Assembly: GCF_019097595.1 (NCBI RefSeq)
Contig: NC_080729.1
Span: 2,710,417-2,774,416 of the forward strand
Length of the DNA stretch: 64,000 nt
Reading direction: 5' to 3'
From: Hemibagrus wyckioides
Taxonomy: Eukaryota; Chordata; Actinopteri; Siluriformes; Bagridae
Of this stretch, positions 24,040 through 35,735 are shown piece by piece; within the stretch, counting starts at the first letter, position 1, and each line of letters starts with the position of its first letter. The notes under the pieces are model-generated. The model did no database searches, was not told the origin of the DNA, and worked only from the letters and a program-made list of their open reading frames with translations. A program made the translations under genes and the position numbers.

Positions 24040-25745
24040 CTCTTTGTGTGAATCAGCTGTGTGAATCGGATGTGTGAATTGGCTGTGTGAATCAGATGTG
24101 TGAATCGGCTGTGTGAATCGGATGTGTGAATTGGCTGTGTGAATCAGCTGTGTGAATCGGCTGTGTGAATTGGCTGTGTGAATCGGATGTCTGAATCAGC
24201 TGTGTGAATTGGCTGTGTGAATCGGATGTCTGAATCAGCTATGTGAATCTGATGTGTGCATCGGATGTCTGAATCAGCTGTGTGAATCGGATGTCTGAAT
24301 CAGCTGTGTGAATTGGCTGTGTGAATCGGATGTCTGAATCAGCTGTGTGAATTGGCTGTGTGAATCGGATGTCTGAATCAGCTGTGTGAATCTGATGTGT
24401 GAATTGGATGTCTGAATCAGCTGTGTGAATTGGCTGTGTGAATCGGATGTGTGAATCAGCTGGGTGAATCGGATGTGTGAATCAGCTGTGTGAATTGGCT
24501 GTGTGAATCAGATGTGTGAATCAACTGTCTGAATCAGCTGTGTGAATCAACAGTGTAAATCAGCTGTGTGAATCTGATGTGTGAATCAACTGTCTGAATC
24601 AGCTGTGTGAATTGGCTGTATGAATCGGATGTGTGAATCAGCTGGGTGAATCGGATGTGTGAATCAGCTGTGTGAATTGGCTGTGTGAATCAGATGTGTG
24701 AATCAACTGTCTGAATCAGCTGTGTGAATTGGCTGTGTGAATCAACTGTGTAAATCAGCTGTGTGAATCTGATGTGTGAATCAACTGTCTGAATCAGCTG
24801 TGTGAATTGGCTGTATGAATCGGATGTGTGAATCAGCTATGTGAATCTGATGTGTGCATCGGATGTCTGAATCAGCTGTGTGAATCGGCTGTGTGAATCT
24901 GATGTGTGAATTGGATGTCTGAATCAGCTGTGTGAATCGGCTGTGTGAATCTGATGTGTGAATCGGATGTGTGAATCAACTGTCTGAATCAGCTGTGTGA
25001 ATTGGCTGTGTGAATCGGATGTGTGAATCAGCTGGGTGAATTGGATGTCTGAATCAGCTGTGTGAATTGGCTGTGTGAATCGGATGTGTGAATTGGCTGT
25101 GTGAATCGGATGTGTGAATCAGCTGTGTGAATTGGCTGTGTGAATCGGATGTGTGAATCAACTGTCTGAATCAGCTGTGTGAATTGGCTGTGTGAATCAG
25201 CTGTGTGAATTGGCTGTGTGAATTGGCTGTGTGAATCGGATGTGTGAATCAGCTGTGTGAATTGGCTGTGTGAATTGGCTGTGTGAATCGGATGTGTGAA
25301 TCAACTGTCTGAATCAGCTGTGTGAATTGGCTGTGTGAATCGGATGTGTGAATTGGCTGTGTGAATCGGATGTGTGAATCAGCTGTGTGAATTGGCTGTG
25401 TGAATTGGCTGTGTGAATCGGATGTGTGAATCAGCTGTGTGAATTGGCTGTGTGAATCGGATGTGTGAATCAACTGTCTGAATCAGCTGTGTGAATCAAC
25501 AGTGTAAATCAGCTGTGTGAATCTGATGTGTGAATCAACTGTCTGAATCAGCTGTGTGAATTGGCTGTGTGAATCGGATGTGTGAATCAGCTGTGTGAAT
25601 CGGATGTCTGAATCAGCTGTGTGAATCGGATGTGCGAATCGGATATGTGAATCAGCTGGGTGAATCGTATGTGTGAATCAGCTATGTGAATCTGATGTGT
25701 CAATCGGTTGTGTGAATTGGTTGTGTGAATCAGCTGTGTAAATCG
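24040..25745. repeat. 13-bp minisatellite, about 130 units
   Basis: The unit is gtgtgaatcagct, with common versions gtgtgaatcggat, gtgtgaattggct and gtctgaatcagct. Two- and three-unit blocks recur (for example ggatgtctgaatcagct followed by gtgtgaattggct), showing higher-order structure. The cagct version followed by g creates the E-box hexamer CAGCTG dozens of times. The minus-strand frame at 25249-25473 (His-Thr-Ser-Asp rich) is a by-product. Confidence 0.98.
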
Positions 25746-26290
25746 GCTCATTGAGTCAGCTCTTTACCACACACTGATGGATTTAGTGGAAAAAAAGCTC
25801 TTTTTAGCAGATCTGTGATTATAAGGAGTGACTTGGTACTGGTAATACAGCTCCTGAGTCATACTGTTTGAGTCAGATCTATGAGTATAAACTGAGTTGA
25901 CTCTTTAGAGTCAGCCCATTGAGCCTGCTGAGCTAGCTTTCTGAGTCAGCACTGAGTCGGCTCTCTAATTCAGCTTTTTTGAGATACCTCATTTGAGTCA
26001 GCTCTTCAAATCTGCTCTTTGGGTCGGATATTTTGAGTCAGCGCTGAGTAGGTTTTTTTAGTCTGCACTTTGCACTAGGCTCTTTGAGGCAGCTCTTTTG
26101 AATCAGCTCTTCAAATCTGCTCTTTTAATCTGCTCTATGAGTTAGTTCTTTTGAGTCAGCTCTTGGAATCTGCTCTTTGAGTCAGCTCTTTAAAGCCAGG
26201 TTTGAATCAGGTTTTTAAGTCATCTTGTTGAGTCAACTCTATGAGTCATCAATTTGAGTCAGCTTGCTGAGTCAAGTTGTCTCTTTTACA
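25746..26290. repeat. Decayed 13-bp array continuing the minisatellite
   Basis: Units such as gagtcagctcttt and gaatctgctcttt, 13 bp or multiples apart, continue the same core (g-a-tcagct) in a much more diverged form. Confidence 0.8.
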
Positions 26291-26465
26291 TGAACTCAGA
26301 TCATTTTTCATCAAGTTCTAAACGTGACTCACCAATCTAATCTAACCATTAAATCTACAATCAGAACGAAGTGCAGGAGAACCGTTCTGCATTTAAAAGG
26401 GAGGACACAAGCCATTTAATAAACACCATCAGTTTGGAGGAAGAATCGAAGTAAGAGAAAGAGTG

Positions 26466-26492
26466 AGAGAAAGAGAGCGAGAGAGAGAGAGA
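26466..26492. repeat. (GA)n-rich tract
   Basis: Imperfect GA run. A second, purer one lies at 26876-26903. Confidence 0.9.
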
Positions 26493-27104
26493 AGTTAAAA
26501 AGAAGCTGTGCATTTGTTTTATTTAGTTTTACGACTGTACAAAATAAGTCCATATTTCAATTATGGTGTATATGAAGAATATTTCAAAGCATAGTTTCAA
26601 ATCACGTCTTCATGTCGTGTCACAATCGAAAAGGAGAGAAGCTTGTAAGACAGAATGGACATTTTTGTGTATTAACAACGTTTCAGTTCGCCTCACGTCT
26701 GCAACAGCTTGGCTGGTCTCACGTAGAAAAAAAGCTAAAAATAAAACAAACAAAAAAACCCAAACCATAAAAAACAAGTTGCACAATAATCATCCAGAAG
26801 GTACTTACAGTACACAGTACATGAGGCAGAACCTGACACTACAAACACATTTGTTTTTCGGAGTTGAAAAGAAAGTGAGAGAGAGAGAGAGAGAGAGAGA
26901 GAGTGATGGATAGGTTTAATCCTTCAATTTCACACCGTTTCAACGTTCCTGCTGCACAAAAGAAACCAAACGAGACACTTTTCCCCGAGCCGAAGAACAC
27001 CTGCAACGACTCCAATCTCATCCCGAGTCAGCGTTATTATACACGGAAACCACTTTTGTTTTCCTCTAAATCAGTGGTTTTGGCTATTTTTCATCAACAC
27101 TGAT

Positions 27105-27837
27105 GCTTTATTTCGGATGAAACTAAAGCCTGATGTCAGATGAAAGATATTTTACACAGCGACAGTTGCATTACCTCACAAGGCAATATGTCTTTCGGGA
27201 GTATTTCGGCGACTTAATTCATATTGATTTTTTTTCTTTTTTTTGTGGCTGAAGAAGAAGCTGTGAGTCATAGAAATATGTGAGAGAACAGAAACATTGA
27301 GATAGCATCGGAGAGCACGGGTTACGAGGCAGCAGATCTGGCTCGGCAGGCAGGACTGTTCTGATTCATCACCGCCTCGCCGCTGAAAGTCTCTGCTAAA
27401 CAAATTCCAGGAAGGCCTCTCGCGCACGCCTCCACCCTCTGCCCTTTTATCCCAGCTACATCCTTTCTGTGTCTGAGCCTGGCGTCTTATTGTGGGTTTA
27501 AATCCAAGTGCCACAATGTAAGAATCCACAATCTGTCCTCGGAGAGGATTATCGACGTTTCGGAGGGAAATCGATGCCAATATTTCTCCTCCCACATACG
27601 AATGTTCCATATTTTTTATTCTTCCTCCCACCTCTTTTGGGGAATCATGCCATTTCTGGCATTTGTCACTGGTTGTTCATTTATGTTGTCTTGTTTTGTT
27701 TGTTTTTTTTCGTTTTTTTTCACCATCCTTTTTTGTCGGAATAAAACGTGTCCCTCCTGCCTTCCTTCGAGGAGCGGTGAGTCATTGGCACTCGGTGACT
27801 GTTCGTTTTCATTTCTGTCGGCGAATCGACCCTCCAG
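27105..27837 (-). other. Probable 3' UTR of the cadherin gene
   Basis: The DNA immediately 3' of the stop holds no recognisable domain. An AATAAA hexamer on the minus strand lies at 27107-27112 and another at 26518-26523; either could set the poly(A) site. The real end cannot be decided without transcript data. A 151-codon minus-strand open frame at 27176-27631 has lysine runs and no known motif, and I treat it as chance. Confidence 0.35.
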
Positions 27838-28355
27838 CTAGGAGGAGAAGACGTTGCTGGCTTCGCCGTGGCCATAGAGATCGGCCAGCTTTTTGAAACG
27901 CGGCCCCCAGTCGCTCAGGAAGTCGTAGTTGTGCTCCGAGTCGGTGCTGAGCGACTCGAGAGAGCTGAGTGACTGCGCCGCCGAGCCGTTTCCCTCGAAG
28001 GCGTACGTCTGGAGCGAGTCATACGGCGGGGCCGAAGGGTCCACATCCGCCTCCTTCAGACGCTCCCATATGAACTCGCGGAAAACACCATTGTCGGGGG
28101 CCATTTTGTACGGCGGGGGGCGGGTGTGGTACAGGGTGGGTACGGCAGGCATGTCAGGAGTCACGTCACGTCGCGTTTTACTCTCCCGCGTGGCGTTCAG
28201 GTGGCGCAGCGCCGCCATGTCGAAGGCCTCGGTATCTTCCTCTCCGCCGCCCTCGTCGTCATAGCGTACGATGTTCTCACGCACGTCACGCTCGTCGTCC
28301 ACGATCAGCGGCTCCTTCTTTCTCCGCCGCACCGTCACGATCAGCAGCACAAGCA
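27838..28355 (-). CDS. cdh20: Cadherin last coding exon: end of TM helix and catenin-binding cytoplasmic tail, with stop
   Basis: The acceptor is ttctgtacag before TGCTTGTG. Counting the split Val as residue 1, residues 1-9 finish the helix and RRRKK (10-14) is the cytoplasmic stop-transfer anchor. The p120-catenin juxtamembrane core EGGGEED lies at 35-41 and the beta-catenin region from about 109 ([16 protein letters not shown]). A serine-rich [12 protein letters not shown] at 129-140 is the usual CK2/GSK3 phosphorylation cluster, and the tail ends with [14 protein letters not shown] (149-162) plus ten more residues ([10 protein letters not shown]). The stop is TAG at 27838-27840. All conserved tail motifs are intact, so the gene looks functional. 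Compared with the human paralogue as I recall it, the segment after RRDVTP is slightly longer and proline-rich (near residues 70-85). Codon use is GC-rich, unlike the AT-rich intron around it. Confidence 0.97.
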
Positions 28356-30344
28356 CTGTACAGAACAGAAGGAAGATTGGATATTAGATCAGACTCAAGG
28401 CAGAAATCAAAAAGATATCAGAACATCTATCAGTGGAATAACAAACAAACACAACACTAAAGAACAATTCTAGAAAGATCAGACTATAAAACACCCATTA
28501 TAGATCAGACATTACAGATCGATCATTACAAATCAGAGCAGTTAAAGACTCCAGGACAGCTGTTCTGCTGGATCGGACAACCAGATCTAATACTGAAGAA
28601 ATGATCAGGAAGTGGAAATGATTATGATAACAAACAACAGTTATGAGATCAGACATAACTTGGAACACCTACTGTAGTGTGGATCAGACATAATACAGAA
28701 AACTACAACAAACTACCACAAACTGAACTCCTCCAGCAGAGATCAGACTTGACGAACGTCAGTGACGTAACGGAGCTCGAGTTCAATTCAGAGCAGGTTT
28801 AAGAGATCAGACTCATCCGATCCGCTTGAACGGGTGTTATTTAAACTCAATCTACACTATGACACATTGATTAATGATCCGCTGAAAGGGATTATGGGCA
28901 ATGTTAGGAAAGATCACACCACGGAAAACAAAACACATCCGAGGCGGTAAGAGACACAAATGTCTGGAGATCTCTAGAGAAAAAATAAACAGGAAAATGT
29001 TTCGTGCGAAATGAATAACTGGTAAGTCGATTAAGTCAATTAGCATTTAAACACAATGAAATGACAAATTGTCATGTTTCGCTAATTACCGATGAATATT
29101 AAATTAGGAATTAACAGCCTTCATGAAAGACCTGAGTGAGAGAAATCTAATCTGATCACATGCCTTTTAGCCTCCCGAACCTTTAGAGAAGCGAATCAGG
29201 GCCAGGAGACGGCGGCGTGTTTACGGCCGGCAGATAAAGCGTGGCCTCGCCGAGCGCAGGGGTGATGCTATCGCCGGCGTATTTATGACGCCGCAACAAC
29301 ACTTTCTTCTTGTTTAATGCACCGGAGAACATTTCTATTACTTCCAGGCTTTTGAATTTCATGTACCACATGAGGCGACGTGTATTATCTCGACGTGCGG
29401 GCTTCAATTAAGTCCGATCAGGTACATTAGGTTTATGAATATGTTCATCAGATCGGGATGCAGTTGCTTTAAAATCACATCGGACGCTTCTGGAGGCAGA
29501 GGTGCTTCATCACAGATGGTGCCAGGAGAGACATCTGTGCCATTAAATGTTCCCGGAAATACACAAAGGTAGAAAAAATACGTCTGGAATTGAAAAAAAC
29601 TGACATTTTATGTGTGTGTGTGTGTTTGTAACCAGAGACTAGCAACTGGTACCTACTAGAACCATTATATCAGGTTTAAGCATCAGGTTTTCCATTTGAG
29701 TGCAAAAGTTAGCGCAACCGCATTCCCCCCCCCCAGTTTGTAAGTGCAAAAAAATATATAATAAAAGTCTCTCACACTTTCATAAATTTCTGAAAAATCT
29801 GAACGTGTCATTAAAGTGTCTAATGGCACAGAAGTACACATTTGTTAAGGCAAAAAAAAAATAAAAAATTGAAGCTGACTCTGAGGCAGGAGTAAATGAG
29901 GATCGGGAAAATATTGACTTTTCACAGAGCCGGAGAAGTGAATTAAAACCAATATTAACCTGTTTATCGAGACCATTAGCGAGAGTGAAAAAAGACATGA
30001 CTGAAGAGGAGAAGAAGAAGAAGAAAAAAAGAAGGAGCCTCGTCTTTGTTTTAATATTAATATCCGAACAAGCAAGATTTGATATTAAGTTTTTTTTTTT
30101 GTTATACATATAAGATGACACAACCGTAAAGCTCGCTACAAACTTGGAACAAAAGCCGTATCGATCCTCGGCATTCCAAAGAAAGAGTAGGTTAAGTAAG
30201 AGTATGATTAAACAGAAAAAAGAGTAAATAAGGCACAGTACATTAGACATGACGGATTAGACTCAGGCATGATGACAAGCAAAACAAATACAAAAGAGGC
30301 TTTTAAAAATGTAATGAAACATTAAAAATGATTTAAAACCTGCT

Positions 30345-31615
30345 CTCCTGTGACAGCACCTACTGGATCTGATTCAGTAACTACTGCATACGGTTCAGAA
30401 CCTACTGGATCTGATTCAGTAACTACTGCATACGGTTCAGAACCTACTGGATCTGATTCAGTAACTACTGCATACGGTTCAGAACCTACTGGATCTGATT
30501 CAGTAACTACTGCATACGGTTCAGAACCTACTGGATCTGATTCACTAACTACTGCATACGGTTCAGAACCTACTGGATCTGATTCAGTAACTACTGCATA
30601 CGGTTCAGAACCTACTGGATCTGATTCAGTACCTACTGTATTCTATCCAGTAACTATTGCATTTGATTCAGAACCTACTGTATCTGATTAAATACCTACT
30701 GTAACTGATCCAGTACCTGTGGCATACGATTCAGTACCTACTGCATTCTATTCAGAACTTACTGCATCTAAATCAGTACCTGCTGCATATGACTCCGAAA
30801 ATACCGCATTTGATTCTGTACCTACTGCATGTGATTCAGTAACTATTGCACATGATTCAGAACCTACTGCATCTGATTCAGTACCTGCTGCTTTCTGTTT
30901 AGTACCTACTGCATCCGATTCAATACCTGCTGCCTCGTATTCAGTACCTACTGCATTCTATTCAGTAACTACTGCATACGATTCAGTACCTACTGCATTC
31001 TATTCAGTGACTATTGTATATGATTCAGTACCTACCACATTTGATTCAGTACCTACTACATAAGATTCAATACCTACTACATTTGGTTCAGTACCTTCTG
31101 CATAGGGTTTAGTACCCACTGCATATGATTCGGCACCTACCACATTTGATTCAGTAACTACTGCATTTGATTCGGTACCTACTATATTCTATTCAATACC
31201 TGCTGCATACGATTCAGTACCTACTGCATTCTATTCAGTAACTATTGTATATGATTCAGTACCTACCAAATTTGATTCAGTACCTACTACATTTGATTCA
31301 GTAACTACTGCATAGGATTTGGTACCTACTATATTATATTCAGTAACTACTGCATATTATTCAAAACCTATCACAAATGATTCACTACCTTCTGCATATG
31401 ATTCAGTACCTACCACATTCGATTCAGTACCTACTCCGTACTTTTCAATAACTACCACATTTGATTCACAACCTACTGCATATGATTCAGCACCTACTAC
31501 ATTTGATTCAGTCAGTACTGCATGCAATTCAGTACCTACCACATACGATTCAACACCTACTACATTTGATTCAGTACCTACAGCATTTGATTCAGTACCT
31601 AAAAATGCATCAAAT
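30345..31615. repeat. 21-bp minisatellite with a 42-bp higher-order block
   Basis: The basic unit resembles gattcagtacctactgcatt. At 30358-30640 a two-unit block (ggttcagaacctactggatct plus gattcagtaactactgcatac) is repeated about six times almost perfectly. The rest to 31615 is made of more variable single units. Because 21 is divisible by three, long open frames arise on both strands (Thr-Ala-Tyr-Asp-Ser rich). They are broken by stops at array mutations, with no splice signals. I regard it as non-coding intronic minisatellite. Confidence 0.95.
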
Positions 31616-31904
31616 AAAATATTATTAAAAATATTAAAATATAAAGATCAGATTCTTTTAGAAAACCTGTTCTAGATTAAACACTACACCTCTATTAGAC
31701 AATGTCCCCAAAATCAGACAGAAAACACAAGAATCTCCAAAGCTGATTGAAGGAAATTACAGGAACGATTCATCCGATTAGAAGAGATTCAGAAAAATTG
31801 TGAAAAGTGTATCGAAGGGGGTACAAACTTTTGAGCGCTATAACAAAGAGGTGTGATTTAAAGCACTACAGGCTTTCACTTAGACTTAGGCTAGGCGTGT
31901 TGAT

Positions 31905-32219
31905 CCACACACACACACACAAACAGATAAATCCAACCCAATTTTATGGAATTTTACAACACCTCTGGGGTCATTTTGTCCTAATAAGCACACACACACA
32001 CAAATAAATCCAACCTAGTTTTATGGAATTTTACTACTCTTCTGGGGTCATTTTGTCCTAACAAGCACACACACACACACAAGCTAGTTTTTTAGAACTT
32101 TACTACACTTCTGGGGACATTTGCTCATCACCAGTATGCACACACACACACACATACATAAATAAACACAAGCCAGGCTTTTTGAAATGTAACTACACTC
32201 CTGGGGTCATTCTGACACT

Positions 32220-32255
<36 letters not shown>
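31905..32255. repeat. About 80-bp tandem repeat whose unit carries a (CA)n tract
   Basis: Four units each combine a CA run, an aataaatccaacc-type spacer, ttttatggaattttactaca and ctctggggtcattttgtcct. The last unit ends in a long CA run (32221-32254). The units diverge progressively from left to right. Confidence 0.9.
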
Positions 32256-32258
<3 letters not shown>

Positions 32259-32399
32259 CCTTCCCCGGCCAGTGTTATCCCTGCAGAGTTTTAATCCTCG
32301 TTCCTCTTCAGTCTCAATGCTGTCATATGTGTGTAGTTACACTGGCAGCGATAAACACTGAAGGCTGAGATTTACAGGTGGAAATGTGTCATAAATACG

Positions 32400-32525
32400 A
32401 CGCTGAAACGGTCACCCTGCATTCTCTCTCTCTCTCTCCCACACACACACACACTCTCTCTGTCTCACACACACACACTCTCTCTCTGTCTCACACACAC
32501 ACACACTCTCTGTCTCACACACACG
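32400..32525. repeat. Alternating (CT)n/(CA)n compound microsatellite
   Basis: A block of CT run, tgtct, then CA run is repeated about three times. Confidence 0.95.
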
Positions 32526-32989
32526 CCCCGACTCTAAATCCTGTTTTTATGATGCCGGCATATGCCTACTGCATCCGCCAAATGAGGCAGGATTATACAT
32601 CAGTCAGAACGCATCACCCTGCCCTGAAAGTGAGGGTCACGCACGTCACCCGTGATGATAAACAGCAGCTGATGCTAATGCCACAGCGCTATAAAGGGAA
32701 CCGTTTAGCACTTGTATGATTACAATGGAAGGCTGGGACGTCAGTGAGGAGGAAAATCTACACTGGCTGGCGTTTTACAGACACGAGAGGAAGTGTGACG
32801 AGTAGGAAAGTAGGATCGTTAATGAATTAATAAAACGCCTGGGGGGTTGTGCTGTCTTCGGAAAATAAGGGAGTTGCAGCGTTTCTTTTTTGCATCTATT
32901 ACAACATGTCCTCTTATAATACAACAATCTTTATTGATTAAAAAAAATTAATACATCGTACTTTTTATCCATTTACGGTTACATTTATT

Positions 32990-33640
32990 CAGTTTAGATA
33001 GCAGCTATAACCAGTTCTTTGCTAGTTGTAGTCTTTAGACTAGCCTTTCCCTCCTTTTTCTCTCTATAAGACAAAAAACACGCAGCTTGTCAAGACGTTA
33101 CGAAGCCCTGACACTGAAAACTCCTTCCATAAATGTTAAATAAACATAAGTTTATTATTATAGGAACAATCATGTATTTCTAAAGTCAGCATCTTCAACC
33201 AATCAGAAGCCAGATTTAGTCAGCTTCTATAGCAGCTATAACCAGTTATTTGTTAGTTCTTTGCTAGTTCTGGCCTTAGACTAGCCTAGACAAAGCCCTG
33301 ACACTGGAGACTCCTTCCATAAACGTTAAATAACACAAACCTATTTACAGAAACCTCACAGATCACAGATTATTATCAATCTGTTTACGTAGAGCATCCC
33401 CGTGCAAATCCCCGTGCAAGTTTATTATTATAGAAACAATCACATATTTCTATAATCAGCATTTTCTGACCAATCAGAAGCCAGATTTAATCAGTTTCTA
33501 TAGCAGCTATAACCAGTTCTTTGCTAGTTCTAGTGTTTAGACTAGCCTTTCCCTCCTTTTTCCCTCTATAAGACAAAAACACAGCTTGTCAAGACGATAC
33601 GAAGCCCTGACACTGGAGACTCCTTCCATAAATGTTACGT
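32990..33640. repeat. Tandem triplication, period about 230-270 bp
   Basis: The block agcagctataaccagttctt, then agactagcctttccctcc, then cgaagccctgacactg, then actccttccataaatgtta starts near 33000, 33230 and 33500. The second copy lacks part of the middle. The caatcagaagccagattta segment between blocks resembles text common in fish MITEs. Confidence 0.85.
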
Positions 33641-34149
33641 AAGAAATGTATATTTTCTAACTGGTTTTCTTTGAGTAGTAGAAAGCAGGAAAATAAAATT
33701 GCGAAAACAAAAGCGCTTTGTCTCAGCGTCACCTGTCGCGTTGTTCTGAATTCACTGAAGAATCCTCATGAAAAGAGAGCGGGAAAACCACGAGACTAAT
33801 CAGGACAGACAGGCGCTAACGATGATGGGTGGCGTGCACAAGGCGTAGTAAACAGGAAGTCCTTCTGTATAAATAAAACAGGAACAAATCTCCCAGCATG
33901 CAGACAGAGAGCTCGGAAAAATATGAGCTTGGGTGTAATGTGCTTCTCTCGGCATAAAGCGAGTGTTCATGGTTCACGCGAGTGCGAGTGTGTGAGAGAT
34001 AACAGTGCCGAGTCGACAGGACTGACTCCCTCCTGAACACAAGCAGCAGGCCGGCGGTGTGATGTGCAAACACAGGGGAGGGGAGAGGAGCTGATGGAGA
34101 GAGAAGGAGGAGAGATGTGAGGGGAATAAAGGAAGAAGAAAGAGAGGCC

Positions 34150-34150
<1 letters not shown>

Positions 34151-34181
<31 letters not shown>
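34151..34181. repeat. (GT)n microsatellite
   Basis: An uninterrupted GT run. The CA runs near 34317-34334 lie close by. Confidence 0.98.
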
Positions 34182-34182
<1 letters not shown>

Positions 34183-34580
34183 GTAAACTACCTAATGATC
34201 CATCCATCGGCTTGCCATGGAGAGTGTGAAAAATGACGCAGTGGTCTTATAATTCATCCCCGGGCATGGTGTACGTTCCCAGAGCTAGAAATGCTGAGAG
34301 AGTAGCCTGAGCTAGCACACACACACACACACACTCTCTCTCTCAGACACACTCTGACACACGCCGGTCGGCAGACGGAGATCAAAAGACTGGCTGTATA
34401 TGAGAAGAACAGTTCTGTATCTGTGGAATGACCCAGTTAAATATCAGAGTGCCATCTTCCACATCTCTTTATAAATAATCTGCTTCTTTTTTTTTTTTAT
34501 TTATTTAAAAAAAAAAGCTGATATCGGCTGCGCGTGCACGTAATACTAGTCTGGTGTTCTTATACTATACATATCACATA

Positions 34581-35125
34581 TACTATATAGCCAAAAGTTT
34601 TGGGACGTCTGCCTTTACCTGCACATGAATGTAATATGGAGTTGTCCCGCCCTTTGCAGCTATAACAGTTTCAACTCTTCTGGGAAGGCTTTCCACAAGG
34701 TTTAGGAGTGTGTTTATGGGAATTTTTGACCATTCCTCTAGAAGCACATTTGTGAGGTCAGGCACTGATGTTGGACGAGAAGGTCTGGCTCACAGTCTCC
34801 ACTCTAATTCATCCCAAAGGTGTTCTATGGGGTTGAGGTCAGGACTCTGTGCAGGACAGTCAAGTTCCTCCACACCAAACTCACTCATCCATGTCTTTAT
34901 GGACCTTGCTTTGGTCACTGGTGTGCAGTCATGTTGGAACAGGAAGGGGTCATCCCCAAACTGTTCCCACAAAGAGCATGCAATTGTCCAAAATGTCTTG
35001 GTATGAAGCTGAAGCATTAAGAGTTCCTTTCACTGGAACTAAGGGGCCGAGCCCAATCCCTGAAAAACAACACCTGAACTCAATGATTTGGAGGGGTGTC
35101 CCAAAACTTTTGGTAATATAGTGTA
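34581..35125 (-). mobile_element. Tc1/mariner (DD34E) internal-deletion derivative, copy 1
   Basis: It has terminal inverted repeats ATATAGCCAAAAGTTTTGGG and TCCCAAAACTTTTGGTAATA with TA at the ends. The minus-strand frame at 34790-35017 reads MLQLHTKTFWTIACSLWEQF, then DPFLFQHDCTPVTKARSIKT and PAQSPDLNPIEHLWDELEWR. The Asp of QHD and the Glu of PIE are separated by exactly 34 residues, which identifies the Tc1 DD34E catalytic domain. The N-terminal HTH region and first catalytic Asp are absent, so this 545-bp form is non-autonomous. It is the most complete of four related pieces in the window. Confidence 0.93.
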
Positions 35126-35227
35126 TATTATTTACAGCATAGCTCTGATTCGTTTTTTTTTTTTAAATCATCACGTTGTAATACGTTATTGTTTCCATAG
35201 TAACAGCTAACATGTAAGAACGTGTGC

Positions 35228-35310
35228 GCTTCTAGAGGAATGGTCAAAAAAATTCCCATGAACACACTCCCAAAGCAGACGTCCCAAAACTTTTGGCACT
35301 ATAGCGTATA
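35228..35310 (+). mobile_element. Right-end scrap of the same Tc1 family, copy 4
   Basis: Text cttctagaggaatggtcaaa, aattcccatgaacacactcc, then gacgtcccaaaacttttggc. This is the 3' end of the element with the segment encoding LNLVESLPRR deleted. It lies in opposite orientation about 100 bp from copy 1. Confidence 0.85.
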
Positions 35311-35329
35311 ATGAAATATGACATTATAA

Positions 35330-35735
35330 TCCTGAGATGAAACTTGAGTTAATGAGATATTACGTTGAGATAACAGTAATGAGATATTTAAATGAGATAA
35401 GACAATTACAGAGTATCCTGTGCTAATAAGATATTAATTTGAGATAATGAGATAATTCAGAACAATGAGATATAAGTCGGACAAGTCACTAAAAATGAGA
35501 TATTAAGTTGAAACGAAGAGAAAAGCCTTCGAAATAATGAGACACTAAGTGGAAACCGATGTGACATTAAGTGAAAATAATCATGAAATAATGAGAAGTC
35601 ACAACAATGACTAAACATATTCTTTTTTTTTTTTAAGAGAGCAGACTAAAATAATGAGATAATAAATCAAACTAATAACATAGTCTGGTGAAATAATAAG
35701 AAATTAAATTGAAATAATGAGATATTAGGATGTGA
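35330..35735. repeat. Degenerate aatgagatattaagttgaaa-type tandem array
   Basis: A unit of about 25-30 bp (aatgagatat, taagttgaaa, taatgagat) recurs more than ten times with heavy divergence. Confidence 0.75.

Larger units (their letters stand above)
1..27104. other. Region downstream of the cadherin gene, no gene recognised
   Basis: Open frames here are short and carry no conserved domain, except those belonging to mobile-element relics listed separately. Stretches such as 2600-4970, 8130-9580, 9990-11340, 13620-15210, 20110-22650 and 23400-24030 look like ordinary AT-biased non-coding DNA with scattered microsatellites. Confidence 0.7.

Noticed and set aside
24040..25745. Regular short direct repeats as a CRISPR array
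   Set aside because: Units are contiguous 13-mers without spacers, in eukaryotic DNA with no cas genes.
27176..27631. 151-codon frame just downstream of the cadherin stop
   Set aside because: Lies in the probable 3' UTR on the same strand, with poly-lysine from A runs and no recognisable motif.
27929..28473. Plus-strand frames of 111 and 115 codons over the last cadherin exon
   Set aside because: Antisense shadows of a GC-rich coding exon whose minus-strand frame carries all the conserved motifs.
30350..31675. Long Thr/Ser/Asp/Tyr-repeat open frames as a secreted repetitive protein
   Set aside because: They come from a 21-bp minisatellite whose period is a multiple of three. Frames end at array mutations, and there is no signal peptide, splice support or conserved start.
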